A stretch of 64,000 bases of DNA from Paraburkholderia ferrariae NBRC 106233. GTDB lineage: Bacteria; Pseudomonadota; Gammaproteobacteria; Burkholderiales; Burkholderiaceae. Position 1 is the first letter of the stretch. Each line of letters opens with the position of its first letter. A model generated the notes under the pieces. The model was not told where the DNA came from, did not search any database, and was given only the letters and a program-made list of their open reading frames with translations. The DNA lies in assembly GCF_000685035.1 (NCBI RefSeq), contig NZ_BAYB01000025.1:1-64000 (forward strand), given 5' to 3'. This document shows positions 27,128 to 36,424 of this stretch, in pieces. The translations under genes and the position numbers were made by a program.

Positions 27128-27829
27128 ATGAACCCGCTCATCTCGGTCACGAAATTCAGCAAGCGTTTCCCCGGCGTGCGGGCGCTGCACGACGTTCAGT
27201 TCGAACTGCGGCCCGGCGAAGTGCATGCCCTGATGGGCAAGCTCAAGCGCATTTCCGACCGCGTTACCGTGCTGCGCGGCGGCGAGTACGTGGCCACGGT
27301 CGAAACGAAGGACGCGAGCGTGGACGAGATCATCAGCATAATGGTCGGGTGCAAGCTGGCCGAAGCCGAGGCCACGCACGGCGTGGCGCAGCATGGCGAG
27401 ATCGCGCTGGAAGTGAAGCACCTGAATGCCGGCCCGCTCGTGCGGGACGTGAGCTTCATTTTGCGCAAGGGCGAGATTCTGGGCTTTGCCGTGCTGATGG
27501 GCGCAGGCCGCACCGAGGTGGCGCGCGCGGTGTTCGGCGCCGATCCGGTGGACTCGGGCGAAACGTGGGTGCAAGGCGTGAAGGTGTCGGGCAGGAAGCT
27601 TGTGCTGATCGGCTTCGGCTCGGGCAAGGAGCAGAAGGACGACATCCATTCCAGCCTGATGCTGGGCGCAATCACGCAGAACCCGGTCGGGATCGGCAAG
27701 TGCGTGGTGGATTCCGCGGCGAAGGCGCTCAAGGGCGAAACGCTGCCCAAGCGCATCGATACCGGTTTCTACTGGTACGACAAGAGCAACATGAACGATC
27801 CGAAAATCTCGGCCGTGCTCTACAACTGA
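27128..27829 (+). pseudogene. Collapsed sugar ABC transporter: ATPase pieces fused to binding-protein tail
   Basis: The single open frame (233 codons) is a chimera. Residues 1-37 match the start of an RbsA/MglA-type ATPase (SVTKFSKRFPGVRALHDVQFELRPGEVHALMG), but the Walker A segment ENGAGKST is missing. The frame jumps to the end of the first ATPase half (LKRISDRVTVLRGGEYVATVET). It then runs through the start of the second half (VRDVSFILRKGEILGFAVLMGAGRTEVARAVFG) and jumps again to a periplasmic sugar-binding-protein C-terminus (AITQNPVGIGKCVVDSAAKALKGE and on). It cannot work as an ATPase. The permease gene is absent. At least two in-frame internal deletions explain it, and L-fuconate dehydratase lies directly downstream. 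Confidence 0.85.
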
Positions 27830-27835
27830 GCGGGT

Positions 27836-27875
27836 TGCTTCGACCTGCTTATCTTTGCTTCAATCTGCTTCACCC
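27836..27875. repeat. Four-copy degenerate 10-bp repeat
   Basis: Units TGCTTCGACC, TGCTTATCTT, TGCTTCAATC and TGCTTCACCC follow each other directly, six bases after the relic's stop codon. Confidence 0.6.
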
Positions 27876-27952
27876 CATCCAGTGCCGCAATCGGTGCCGG
27901 ACAGGGGCATGGCGCGGCGTCCGCCGCCGTCGCATCTATGGAGGCGATTCCC

Positions 27953-29251
27953 ATGACCACCATCACCGCGCTTTCCGTCAAGGACATCCGGTTTCCCACG
28001 TCGCGCTCGCTCGACGGCTCCGATGCAATGAACGCCGCACCCGACTATTCCGCGGCCTACGTCACGCTCGAAACGGATTCGCCCGCCGGGCTCACGGGCC
28101 ACGGCCTGACGTTCACCATCGGGCGCGGCAACGAAATCTGCGTCGCGGCGGCCAGAGCGCTCGCGCCGCTCGTGGTCGGCAGGACGCTCGAAGAGATTGC
28201 GGCGAACATGGGCGCGTTCTGGCGCGCCATCACGTCCGATAGCCAGTTGCGCTGGATCGGCCCCGACAAGGGCGCCATCCATCTGGCCACGGCGGCAGTC
28301 GTGAATGCGGTCTGGGACCTCTGGGCGAAAGCCGTGGGCAAACCCGTCTGGAAACTGCTCGTCGATATGAGCCCCGAGGAACTGGTGCGCTGCCTCGACT
28401 TTCGCTACGTGACCGACGCCCTCACGCCGCAAGAGGCCATCGCCCTGCTCCACCGCCACGCCAGGACGCGAGGCGAGCGCGAGGCCCAAATGCTGGCCGG
28501 GGGTTATCCGGCGTACACCACATCGGCCGGTTGGCTCGGCTACGACGACGACAAGATCCGCCGGCTCGCGCGCGAAGGCGTGGCGAACGGCTGGACCCAC
28601 TTCAAGCAGAAAGTGGGCGCCAATATCGAGGAAGACATGCGGCGGGCGCGCATCCTGCGCGAAGAGATCGGCGAGAACCTCAAGCTGATGATGGACGCCA
28701 ATCAGGTGTGGGACGTCGACGAGGCGGTTGCGAACATGCGGCGCCTGGCCGAATTCGACCCGTGGTGGATCGAAGAACCCACCAGCCCCGACGACGTGCT
28801 GGGCCACGCAGCCATCCGCCAGCGCATTGCGCCCATCGGCGTGGCCACGGGCGAGCATTGCCAGAACCAGGTGATGTTCAAACAGCTCCTGCAGGCGCAC
28901 GCCATCGATTTTTGCCAGATCGACAGTTGCCGGCTGGGCGGGCTCAACGAGGTGATCGTCGTGCTGCTGATGGCGGCCAGATCCGGCGTGCCGGTGTGCC
29001 CGCATGCGGGCGGCGTGGGCCTGTGCGAATACGTCCAGCACATCTCGCTCTTCGACTACATCTGCGTTTCGGCGTCGCTCGAAAACCGCGTGCTCGAATA
29101 CGTCGATCATCTGCACGAGCACTTCGTGGACCCTGTCGTGATCCGCAACGGTCATTACATGCCGCCCCAGCGCCCCGGATACAGCATCGAAATGCACGCG
29201 GCTTCGCTCGACGACTACGCGTTTCCCGACGGGGCGGCCTGGCGGCACTGA
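27953..29251 (+). CDS. L-fuconate dehydratase (enolase superfamily)
   Basis: This 432-residue enzyme of the mandelate racemase group converts L-fuconate to 2-keto-3-deoxy-L-fuconate in L-fucose breakdown. The start ITALSVKDIRFPTSRSLDGSDAMNAAPDYSAAYV is distinctive for FucD. The catalytic barrel has FKQKVG (KxK region), metal ligands in MMDANQVWD, WIEEPTSPDD and GEHCQN, and the catalytic His in CPHAGGVGLCEYVQH. GGAGG precedes the ATG at 27953. The adjoining sugar transporter is a relic, so the rest of the fucose pathway may be lost or elsewhere. Confidence 0.9.
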   Translation: MTTITALSVKDIRFPTSRSLDGSDAMNAAPDYSAAYVTLETDSPAGLTGHGLTFTIGRGNEICVAAARALAPLVVGRTLEEIAANMGAFWRAITSDSQLRWIGPDKGAIHLATAAVVNAVWDLWAKAVGKPVWKLLVDMSPEELVRCLDFRYVTDALTPQEAIALLHRHARTRGEREAQMLAGGYPAYTTSAGWLGYDDDKIRRLAREGVANGWTHFKQKVGANIEEDMRRARILREEIGENLKLMMDANQVWDVDEAVANMRRLAEFDPWWIEEPTSPDDVLGHAAIRQRIAPIGVATGEHCQNQVMFKQLLQAHAIDFCQIDSCRLGGLNEVIVVLLMAARSGVPVCPHAGGVGLCEYVQHISLFDYICVSASLENRVLEYVDHLHEHFVDPVVIRNGHYMPPQRPGYSIEMHAASLDDYAFPDGAAWRH

Positions 29252-29259
29252 GCGCTGTT

Positions 29260-29281
29260 ACGCCCTCTTTGCGGGCGTTTT
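29260..29281 (+). terminator. Terminator after L-fuconate dehydratase
   Basis: ACGCCC pairs with GGGCGT across a 7-base loop, followed by a short T run (TTTT). It lies eight bases after the stop codon. Confidence 0.65.
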
Positions 29282-29508
29282 ACCAAGATCAGGGCAAGCG
29301 GTACGGCAATGCGGGCAAAACGGGCGGTGCGGGTCTTGCGGGAACTGGGTTGAGTCGATGAGCGGTTCATGATGATCGCGTCCGGCGGGTCGATGGAAGC
29401 GATCTTGACGAGCCCGAGTGAGGAGAAAGTTAGCGCGCTCTGTCACTTGTCATCCGCGTGCCATCTGCGGCCCCTACTCTCGCGGAAAACAAATTTCCCC
29501 CATGCCGC

Positions 29509-30177
29509 ATGCGCCCAGCTAGTGCACAACCAGAACAGGTCACGCTTCGGGCCGCCCGCATTGCCGTGGCGGCCAATGCGGTGCTGATGGCCGTCCAGAT
29601 CGCCACAGGCTGGCTGACCGGATCGCATGCCATCGTCGCGGACGGCATCCACACGCTCGTGGATCTCGCCATCGACGCGCTTCTGTTCTTCACGCTGCGC
29701 CCCGCCGGCATGGCGCTGCTCGCCCGCGCCGGCGCGCTGGGCACGGCGTTTCCCTCCGTTGCCGCTGCCACGCTGCTCACGCTCACGGGCGCCGAGCTGA
29801 TCCGCCAGGGACTCGCCGAAGCCGGCAGCGCCGCCACGGCGTCGGCTTCGGCCCAGTTCGGCGGCCTCGTGGTCGCGCTGCTCGTGCTGGGCACGCGGGA
29901 GGCCGTGGCGCGCTACCTGCACGCCGTGGCGGCACGGGTAGACGCCACGCACGCCCGCGCCGCCGACACCCTCGCCGCGAGCGCCTGGCATGCGCGCGCC
30001 GACGCGATGTCGGCGGGCGCCGCGGCCATCGGCGCGCTGGGGACGATGGCGGGCCTCGCCCACCTCGACCAGTTCGCCACCCTGCTCATCGGCACGATGA
30101 TGCTGGGCATGGGCCTTTTCCAGCAGGACGGGTTGATCAGACGATATTGCCGCCGCATGTGGGCGCGCCCCGCCTGA
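29509..30177 (+). CDS. Cation diffusion facilitator (CDF) family transporter
   Basis: This 222-residue protein keeps the CDF metal-site motifs: HAIVADGIHTLVDLAIDALLFF in helix 2 and WHARADAMSAGAAAIG in helix 5. Members expel Zn, Fe, Co or other divalent metals by proton exchange. It ends after the last helix with a short basic tail and lacks the usual C-terminal ferredoxin-like domain of about 80 residues. The start is uncertain: the ATG at 29509 or a GTG at 29458. It precedes bacterioferritin by about 100 bases, which hints at iron. Confidence 0.82.
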   Translation: MRPASAQPEQVTLRAARIAVAANAVLMAVQIATGWLTGSHAIVADGIHTLVDLAIDALLFFTLRPAGMALLARAGALGTAFPSVAAATLLTLTGAELIRQGLAEAGSAATASASAQFGGLVVALLVLGTREAVARYLHAVAARVDATHARAADTLAASAWHARADAMSAGAAAIGALGTMAGLAHLDQFATLLIGTMMLGMGLFQQDGLIRRYCRRMWARPA

Positions 30178-30283
30178 ACCGGAACGGTTCTCTTTCCCGC
30201 CATCATTCGCGCGGTCCTCGCGTCGAACGTCTATCCTGCATGGAGATGGCCGATCAGCGCATGGGCGAGAACCAGGAGGGAAT

Positions 30284-30772
30284 ATGAAAGCTGCCGATCC
30301 GAAGGTTATCGAATATCTGAACGCCGAACTGAAGAACGAGCTCACGGCGATCAACCAGTACTTCCTCCACGCGCGGCTCTACAAGCACTGGGGGCTCGAA
30401 GCGCTCGGCAAGCACGAGTACGAAGAATCCATCGAGGAAATGAAGCACGCGGACAAGCTCATCGAGCGCATTCTCATGCTCGACGGGCTGCCCAACCTCC
30501 AGGACCTGAGCAAGCTGCTGGTGGGCGAAGACACGCTGGAGTGCCTGCAGTGCGATCTCAAGCTCGAAGTGACCGCCCAGGCCACCTTGAAGGAAGCGAT
30601 TGCGTACTGCGAATCGGTGAGCGATTACGTGTCGCGCGAGATCTTCGTCGAGATCCTCGACGACACCGAGGACCACATCGACTGGCTAGAAATCCAGATC
30701 GATCTCGTGGACAAGGTCGGCATCCAGAACTACCAGCAATCGGCCATGGGCGGCATCGAGAGTTCGAGCTGA
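30284..30772 (+). CDS. bfr: Bacterioferritin
   Basis: This 162-residue protein forms the 24-mer iron-storage shell. Ferroxidase residues are in place: E19, E52 and H55 in the four-helix bundle, plus later Glu and the EDH motif. M53, in EEMKHADKLIERIL, is the ligand of the haem that sits between subunit pairs. The sequence matches the classic NELTAINQYFLHARLYKHWG helix. A ribosome site (AGGAGG, with AGGAGGGAATATG) precedes the ATG. No bfd ferredoxin gene adjoins. Confidence 0.97.
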   Translation: MKAADPKVIEYLNAELKNELTAINQYFLHARLYKHWGLEALGKHEYEESIEEMKHADKLIERILMLDGLPNLQDLSKLLVGEDTLECLQCDLKLEVTAQATLKEAIAYCESVSDYVSREIFVEILDDTEDHIDWLEIQIDLVDKVGIQNYQQSAMGGIESSS

Positions 30773-30812
30773 GCGTGCGAACGCGCGGGCCGCATCCGAA
30801 CCGCGCGGCTTC

Positions 30813-31268
30813 CTACTGATCGCAGTGCAGGTCTTTCTTGAGCACGGCGAGGATGGCCGGCGCGGTGCCGTGGTCGAGATCCACGCGGACCACCACGGAC
30901 ATCATGTTGCTGTCGATGTCGTCGTACACGCTCACGGGCTCGTTGCGGAAACTGTCCAGGCCCGTGCAGTCGGAGGCACGGCCGTCGTCCGAGACCTTGC
31001 ACTGGACCGGATGGTCGATCACGTAGCGAACCCGGTCGCGATCCGGCGCCGCCAGGTACTCGCGCAGACTCTGTACCGATCCGCCCACACCGGTGAGGTG
31101 GGCCACGGAACATTGATCGGCCGAGCTCACGCCGGCGCCGGACGCATCGGCATGCGCGGCCGTGTTGCAGGAGAGCAGGAGCGCTGCAATCGTCGGGACA
31201 AGAAGGCTTTTCAAGGTGCAATACCATTTTCTGAGGCGTTGACGACGCATTGTAATGGCATCGGGCAC
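30813..31268 (-). CDS. Exported hypothetical protein
   Basis: This 151-residue protein has a basic N-terminus and a hydrophobic core (SLLVPTIAALLLSC), so it is exported. The LLLSC motif may be a lipobox, or cleavage may occur after AHA. Three Cys in the mature part (DQCSVAH, VQCKVSDD, CTGLD) plus a C-terminal Cys suggest disulfides. No named domain is recognised. A later ATG at 31250 is a possible start. It is flanked by bacterioferritin (convergent) and an AraC-type regulator. Confidence 0.65.
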   Translation of the reverse strand: MPDAITMRRQRLRKWYCTLKSLLVPTIAALLLSCNTAAHADASGAGVSSADQCSVAHLTGVGGSVQSLREYLAAPDRDRVRYVIDHPVQCKVSDDGRASDCTGLDSFRNEPVSVYDDIDSNMMSVVVRVDLDHGTAPAILAVLKKDLHCDQ

Positions 31269-31307
31269 AACGCATCCGGCAGCCGGGACAGCGTACGAAC
31301 CGCCCCG

Positions 31308-32255
31308 TTACACCCACAGCCGGTACATCCAGAACGATTCGTCCTCTTCGAAACGGCGCACGAACTCGCCCGGCGAAAAACCCGTGGTGCGCCGGACCGC
31401 CCGGCTCAGATGCGCCTGATCGGCAAAGCCTTCCTCGTGCGCGAGCGCCGCCCAATCGACCGCTTCCCCGGCGTCGAACCGCTCCCGCGCCGAAAAGAAC
31501 GCGCCCTCGGTCTTGACGAGCGTCTGCCATTCGCGCAGCGAGCGGCCGCTGAACGCCTTGATGCGGCGTTCGACCTGGCGCGGGCTATGCGTGGTGCGCC
31601 ATTCGCGCGCCTGCCAGGCGAGCCGCGCCACCCAGCGGCGCCCCGCTTCGCGCAACGCCGCAGCCGGCGAACTGGCCGGGCGCCGCGCAAGCCAGCGCGG
31701 GGCGAGATGATGCACGAGGACCGCCTGGGTCGCGGTGTCGTCGTCCGCTTCGAGCAGCGCGGCGAGAAACGGACGCCAGCTATCGTCGAGCAGTGCGAAG
31801 GCATCGCAGAAACGGTCGTGAATGGCGGCAGGATCGACGCCGAACAGGATCTGCGCCACGTCGGTGGTGAAACAGATCATGCCGCCCCGCCCGCTGCCCG
31901 GCGCCCAGCTCGCAGTAGGCCGCGACTGGCTGCCCGAGAGCGTGACCGCCGTTCCGAACGGACGCCACTGCGTCCCTTCGGCCGTTTGCTCGACGAGCCC
32001 GGCATCCAGCCACTGATACCAGGAAAGGCAAACCAGCGGCGAGGCCGGAAAATGCGTGAGCCGCTGCGCATCGTTCAGGGCGAAGTTGCGCACGTCGCGG
32101 CAGACCACGGCCACCACGGCACCGTGCAGACCCGGCGGCGCGACATACAGACGGCTGTGCGGCTCGCGGCCGCTGTGCGACAGGCGCGACGCACGCGGCG
32201 CGCGCGCCAGCAGCGGCGGACAGCCTGGCAGCATGGAAGGCGATTGGCTGGACAT
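31308..32255 (-). CDS. AraC family transcriptional regulator
   Basis: This 315-residue regulator has an N-terminal half without an obvious cupin and a C-terminal AraC DNA-binding domain (about 220-305). The first helix-turn-helix covers DWAALAHEEGFADQAHLSRAVRRTTGFSPGEFVRRF, the characteristic AraC signature. A preceding SPRQVERRIKAFSGRSLREWQ block is the other helix-turn-helix. The ATG at 32255 was chosen because upstream in-frame residues look non-coding. Its target genes are not evident. Confidence 0.85.
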   Translation of the reverse strand: MSSQSPSMLPGCPPLLARAPRASRLSHSGREPHSRLYVAPPGLHGAVVAVVCRDVRNFALNDAQRLTHFPASPLVCLSWYQWLDAGLVEQTAEGTQWRPFGTAVTLSGSQSRPTASWAPGSGRGGMICFTTDVAQILFGVDPAAIHDRFCDAFALLDDSWRPFLAALLEADDDTATQAVLVHHLAPRWLARRPASSPAAALREAGRRWVARLAWQAREWRTTHSPRQVERRIKAFSGRSLREWQTLVKTEGAFFSARERFDAGEAVDWAALAHEEGFADQAHLSRAVRRTTGFSPGEFVRRFEEDESFWMYRLWV

Positions 32256-32461
32256 GAGGGCGCAGTATAGGGATGCGCGGCGGGCCTGTCGATGTCGCTT
32301 ACGTTCAAGACGCCTGATCGGCGGCCGGCGGACAATGCATCGCATGAACACGCCCACTTCGTCCCGCTGCCCCTTCCATGCCGGGTCGCCCTCGGCCGCC
32401 ATCGACCGCCACCCGCGGGCCTGCACGACCTCGAAAATTCGTTTTGCACTGCGAATCGTGA

Positions 32462-33619
32462 CGATGCGTTGCTCGACGCGCGAGTTCGTCGCTACGCTTC
32501 TGCCCGACTTGCGCGTCGGCGGGTTTTCATGCGACGCTCTTTCAGTTCACGGCGCTCAGGTGTTGCCCCATTCACGGATGCCCACTGCGAGATACCCGCA
32601 CCGGTTGCGGGCAACCGCTCTCGTATCGCCTCCAGACAGGGTTCGTGCGCCGTCCATACGCCTGCCACACCTGCGGCCTCTCCCTGCTAGCCGCCATGTC
32701 GCTTCGTCGCCTAAACGCGAAGACAGGGATCGACACGACAGAACTGGATCGCCTTCGTGCATGGCATCACTACTTCTTCCGCTATGCGCAACTGCTCAGC
32801 CCAGACAAGCGCAATATGCGCGATGCGGCCGGGCAGTACCTTCCCGGCGACGAAGTCCAGGCGTACTCGGATATTCCCCGTCGTCTCGTGTTTATCGGCG
32901 AGCTGGAGCGACACCTTCGCCGGCCGCCGGAGCTGCCCCGCGTCGATCCCGTACCCGGCGCCAGTGCACAAAGCGGGGGCGGCTCTCATTCGTCAGTGTG
33001 CCCGCCGGCCCGCTGCGCCTGGACAGCCGACTGGCCACACGTCGACCACACATGCATCATGCTGTGCGCTGTTTACACGAAGATCCGGAAAAATCGTGTG
33101 CGCCGTCTGTCGCGTTCAATCCGGCCCGTACAGCCAGAGGCTAGCTCCGTCCGCCATTCGCCCGAATTCGGTTTGTTGCTGTGCGACGGCAGTACCTCCG
33201 TCCAGTCCATTGCCCTGCTGGGATGGCACCTGTCTTGGGAGCGGCGCTTCAGTATTCAGACACTCACGCGCTGCCAGAGAGAATATCCGCCTTTTGGATT
33301 GCTCGAGTGGCTGGCCTTCATGCCTGCCCATTTGCCGCCCACAGCTGATCCGCAGGGCTGGCTGAATCGCCATTTCGTTCATGCACTGGGTCAAACCTGG
33401 AACGCATGGTGTTCAATCGCTTCCGGCATGCAGGAGAGCGGCCGCTACGTCCTCTCACCGCTGCTTTTCCCCACGCGCCTGCTCTGGCTGAATTTTCCCG
33501 GCGACGGGCATCCCCTGAAGTTTGCGGGGCCGGCACGCGCGTTGTCCCGCACATTGAAACCGCAAACGACACCTGACCTGATTCCGGATAGTGTCCATTC
33601 GGCTCGCGCCCAAAAATGA
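32462..33619 (+). pseudogene. TniQ-like zinc-finger protein remnant
   Basis: The frame is open from 32462 but lacks an early start; the first usable codon is a GTG at 32645. Before that it reads LRFCPTCASAGFHATLFQFTALRCC and then PIHGCPLRDTRTGCGQPLSY. This is the Cys/His zinc-ribbon layout (CPxC, CPxHxC, CxxCG-like) of TniQ proteins, which help Tn7- or Tn5053-type transposons choose targets. A second cysteine pair follows (YACHTCGLSL). The amino-terminal half is missing and the carboxy-terminal 200 residues are unlike anything I know. It lies at the left edge of the probable island and is probably dead. Confidence 0.45.
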
Positions 33620-33900
33620 GGGGGCCCATGCCTCAATTTTTCCTTGAAGCCAGGAAGCCGTTGGCGGGATAGCGGTGGGCCGGACGCAGTCCCCTAATGC
33701 AAATATATATGCTCTGCGTCGGCTAACGTATCGATCAATAGGCGGCCACAAGGGGAAGTTCCACGATAGGACAAAGCGGCTCCCAGACGTTGGCTGAGGA
33801 CCGGCGGATTCAACCGGTCGATGCAATAGTTCGATGTCATTCGCGCGCTTTTCCCGAGTGCCGTGTCGTCCGCTCAACTCCGTCGTCAAAATCGGGCAAC

Positions 33901-34815
33901 CTAAGCGTTAAGGCGGTTCTCAGTATCGCCGATCATGTCGATCAGCCAGGTACGTAGCGCCACGACCTTCGGGCAGTTGGCGAGATCGCTCGGTGAGACG
34001 AGATAAAACGCGCGATCGGTCGTTACAGACGTGCCGAACGGCGCGACCAGTCGGCCGGCGCACAGGTCGTCCTCGACATAGGCGCGCCGGCCGATGCACA
34101 CGCCGTGGCCATCTACGGCGGCTTGCACGGCCATCAGCGCGAGGTCGAAGGTCAGTCGCGCGCCACTCGTCAGGCTAGTCGGCAACCTGACCGCCTCAAG
34201 CCAGATGTTCCAATCGTTGCTGGTTACGCCGCTAACCTGCAGCAGAGTGTGATGAGTGAGATTGTCCAGGCTTGTGAGCGGATGATTGCCCGTTAACAGC
34301 TTCGGGCTGCATACGGGGAAAATCTCGTCGGCCATCAGCCAGTCCGCGCGCAACCCTTTCCATTCACCGCTGCCGTAACGAATTGCACTGTCGGCGGCTC
34401 CGGCCACGAAATCGATGAAGTCGGTCGAGGCACTTACGCGAATGTCGATCTCTGGATGCGCGAGACGGAACGAGCCCAAGCGCGGCAGCAGCCATTTCGA
34501 CGCAAACGTCGCAAGCGTGGAAATTGTGAGCGTGGTGTTATTGCAGCCTTCGAGCAATTGTCCGGTGGAGAAGCGCAACTGGTCGAACGCGAGACTCACT
34601 CCCTGCAAATAGGCGTGCCCCGAGGCGGTTAGTTCAAGCCGCTCCTTGAAGCGGTGAAACAGACGGATCCCCAGTTCATCCTCGAGACGCCGCACCTGAT
34701 GGCTGACCGCCGTCTGCGTGACGTTCAATTCGGAGGCCGCCTTTGTGAAACTCATATGGCGCGCAGCACATTCAAATACTTTCAGACCGTTCAGTGATGG
34801 AAGTTTTCCCGACAT
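33901..34815 (-). CDS. LysR-family regulator (GcvA-like)
   Basis: This 304-residue regulator begins LPSLNGLKVFECAARHMSFTKAASELNVTQTAVSHQVRRLEDELG, the winged helix-turn-helix typical of the GcvA/AmpR subgroup. The effector-binding domain follows with IDIRVSASTDFIDF. It diverges from the alpha-oxoamine synthase gene over a 282-base AT-rich spacer, the usual layout of a LysR gene and the operon it controls. Its codon use is less GC-rich than its neighbours, consistent with recent arrival. The ATG at 34815 fits the family start. Confidence 0.92.
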   Translation of the reverse strand: MSGKLPSLNGLKVFECAARHMSFTKAASELNVTQTAVSHQVRRLEDELGIRLFHRFKERLELTASGHAYLQGVSLAFDQLRFSTGQLLEGCNNTTLTISTLATFASKWLLPRLGSFRLAHPEIDIRVSASTDFIDFVAGAADSAIRYGSGEWKGLRADWLMADEIFPVCSPKLLTGNHPLTSLDNLTHHTLLQVSGVTSNDWNIWLEAVRLPTSLTSGARLTFDLALMAVQAAVDGHGVCIGRRAYVEDDLCAGRLVAPFGTSVTTDRAFYLVSPSDLANCPKVVALRTWLIDMIGDTENRLNA

Positions 34816-35097
34816 CGGATCACCGCGTGTAGTGGCTATCAATAAGGAAGCGGAGTTTCAGCAACGGCAAATTCCTCACGATTAATTATTTTCAGACAAA
34901 TCCTATTTTTTTTAAAATATATGTCGAATGAGTCAACCATCATCTGAATTGGTACGTCAATGCTGACCATGACATTTTCTCATAGCGTAGCACGCAAGAT
35001 GTCATTTGCCGAGAAACCTGCTTCTTGCGATGCTTAGTGCCGTATCCCTGCCGCAAATCCCACCAGTAAGCAGCATATTCAACCGACGGATATACCA

Positions 35098-36399
35098 ATG
35101 AATAATCTCAATAACTTTGACATCGGTGCGTTGGCTAAACCGAGGGCACGTAATGCAGCAAGAATGGCAGAAATCAGCGGACCTCATTTCAATGCGGCAT
35201 ATGAGAAAGGATTGATGGGCGTATCGTGCCGTGTGGGTGATTATCGTCGCATCGAAATCGCGACCACCGGGCAGCAGGTGGTCGACTACACACGTTGCGG
35301 CTATCTGAACCTCGACAGCCATCCGCGCGTGCTCGCCGCTGCTCGCGCCGCGGCCGACGAGATCAAGTCGGTGCATTTCTCGGTGGCGCGCACGCGCCTG
35401 TCGGCGGAGCCACTTGCGCGCCTCGAAAGCGTGCTGTCGAACCTGCTCCAGGTCAACAGTGTGGTGGTGTTCCCGACTGTTGCAGCCGCCAACATGGGCG
35501 CGCTACCGCTGCTCGCGGCGGGCCTGTTCACGGGTGGCGTCAAGCCACTGATCGTGTTCGACCGCTTCGCCCACGTCACACTGCAATATCACATCCCCGT
35601 GTTGCGTGAGGAAACCGATGTGATCGTGATCGAGCACAACGATCTCGAACAACTCGAACGTCTGTGCCAGAGCCATCCGCTGGTCGCCTATATCGGCGAC
35701 GGCGCCTACTCGATGGGTGGCGCGGCACCTGTGCGCGAACTGAGCGCGCTGCAGGACAAGTACGGCTTGTTCGTCTATCTCGACGACGCACACGGCATCT
35801 CGGTCGTCGGCAAGCGCGGCGAAGGTTTCGTTCGCTCGCAACTAAGCGCACTCGATCACCGCACGATCGTCGCGGCCTCGCTCGGCAAAGGCTACGGCGC
35901 AGCAGGTGGAATGTTGATGCTCGGCTCGCGCGACATTGAAAACGCGGTGCGCCGTTATGCGCCAACCTACGGTTTCTCGTGCGCGCCGAGCATGGCTTCG
36001 GTGGGCGCGGCGCTGGCCTCGGCCGAGATCCACATGAGCGAGGAACTCGGCATGCTGCAACGTTCGCTGCAGCAAAACCTCGCGCTATTTGACCACGTGA
36101 TCCCGACCGAGACGATCGGCAGCCAGTTGCCGATCCGCATCTACCGCATCGGCAACGAGGAGCGCGCGATCGCAACAGGCGAATACCTGCTCGAACGCGG
36201 CCACTACGCCTCGGTGGTGTTCTTCCCGACCGTACCGCGCGGCGAGGCTGCGCTACGCATGGCTGTAACAGCCGCACACGATCCGGACGACATCCGCGAG
36301 CTGTCCGCCCTGCTACGCGCGGCGGAAAGCGAGGAGACGGTGGAAACCAACGGCGTGGCCATCGCGGGTTCGGGCGAAGCCGCACCGGCGCTCGTCTGA
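35098..36399 (+). CDS. Alpha-oxoamine synthase family PLP enzyme
   Basis: This 433-residue enzyme belongs to the KBL/BioF/HemA/CqsA family, which joins an amino acid to an acyl thioester with loss of CO2. PLP-site residues are visible: DDAHG at 229-233 and the Schiff-base Lys264 in AASLGKGYGAAGG. H159, in FDRFAHVT, should lie near the active-site histidine of the family. It is the first gene of a co-directional run. No acyl-carrier protein is encoded nearby, so the acyl donor is probably a CoA thioester. It is not closely like CqsA in the amino-terminal region, so an autoinducer role is not assumed. Confidence 0.85.
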   Translation: MNNLNNFDIGALAKPRARNAARMAEISGPHFNAAYEKGLMGVSCRVGDYRRIEIATTGQQVVDYTRCGYLNLDSHPRVLAAARAAADEIKSVHFSVARTRLSAEPLARLESVLSNLLQVNSVVVFPTVAAANMGALPLLAAGLFTGGVKPLIVFDRFAHVTLQYHIPVLREETDVIVIEHNDLEQLERLCQSHPLVAYIGDGAYSMGGAAPVRELSALQDKYGLFVYLDDAHGISVVGKRGEGFVRSQLSALDHRTIVAASLGKGYGAAGGMLMLGSRDIENAVRRYAPTYGFSCAPSMASVGAALASAEIHMSEELGMLQRSLQQNLALFDHVIPTETIGSQLPIRIYRIGNEERAIATGEYLLERGHYASVVFFPTVPRGEAALRMAVTAAHDPDDIRELSALLRAAESEETVETNGVAIAGSGEAAPALV

Positions 36400-36424
36400 C
36401 GCGGTCCGTTTCGGGAGTATTCAC

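Noticed and set aside
35098..36399. Idea that the oxoamine synthase is a CqsA-type autoinducer synthase partnered with the kinase at 58242
   Set aside because: The sequence is not notably CqsA-like, the gene is 22 kb away and it sits in a metabolic cluster. A link is possible but unsupported.
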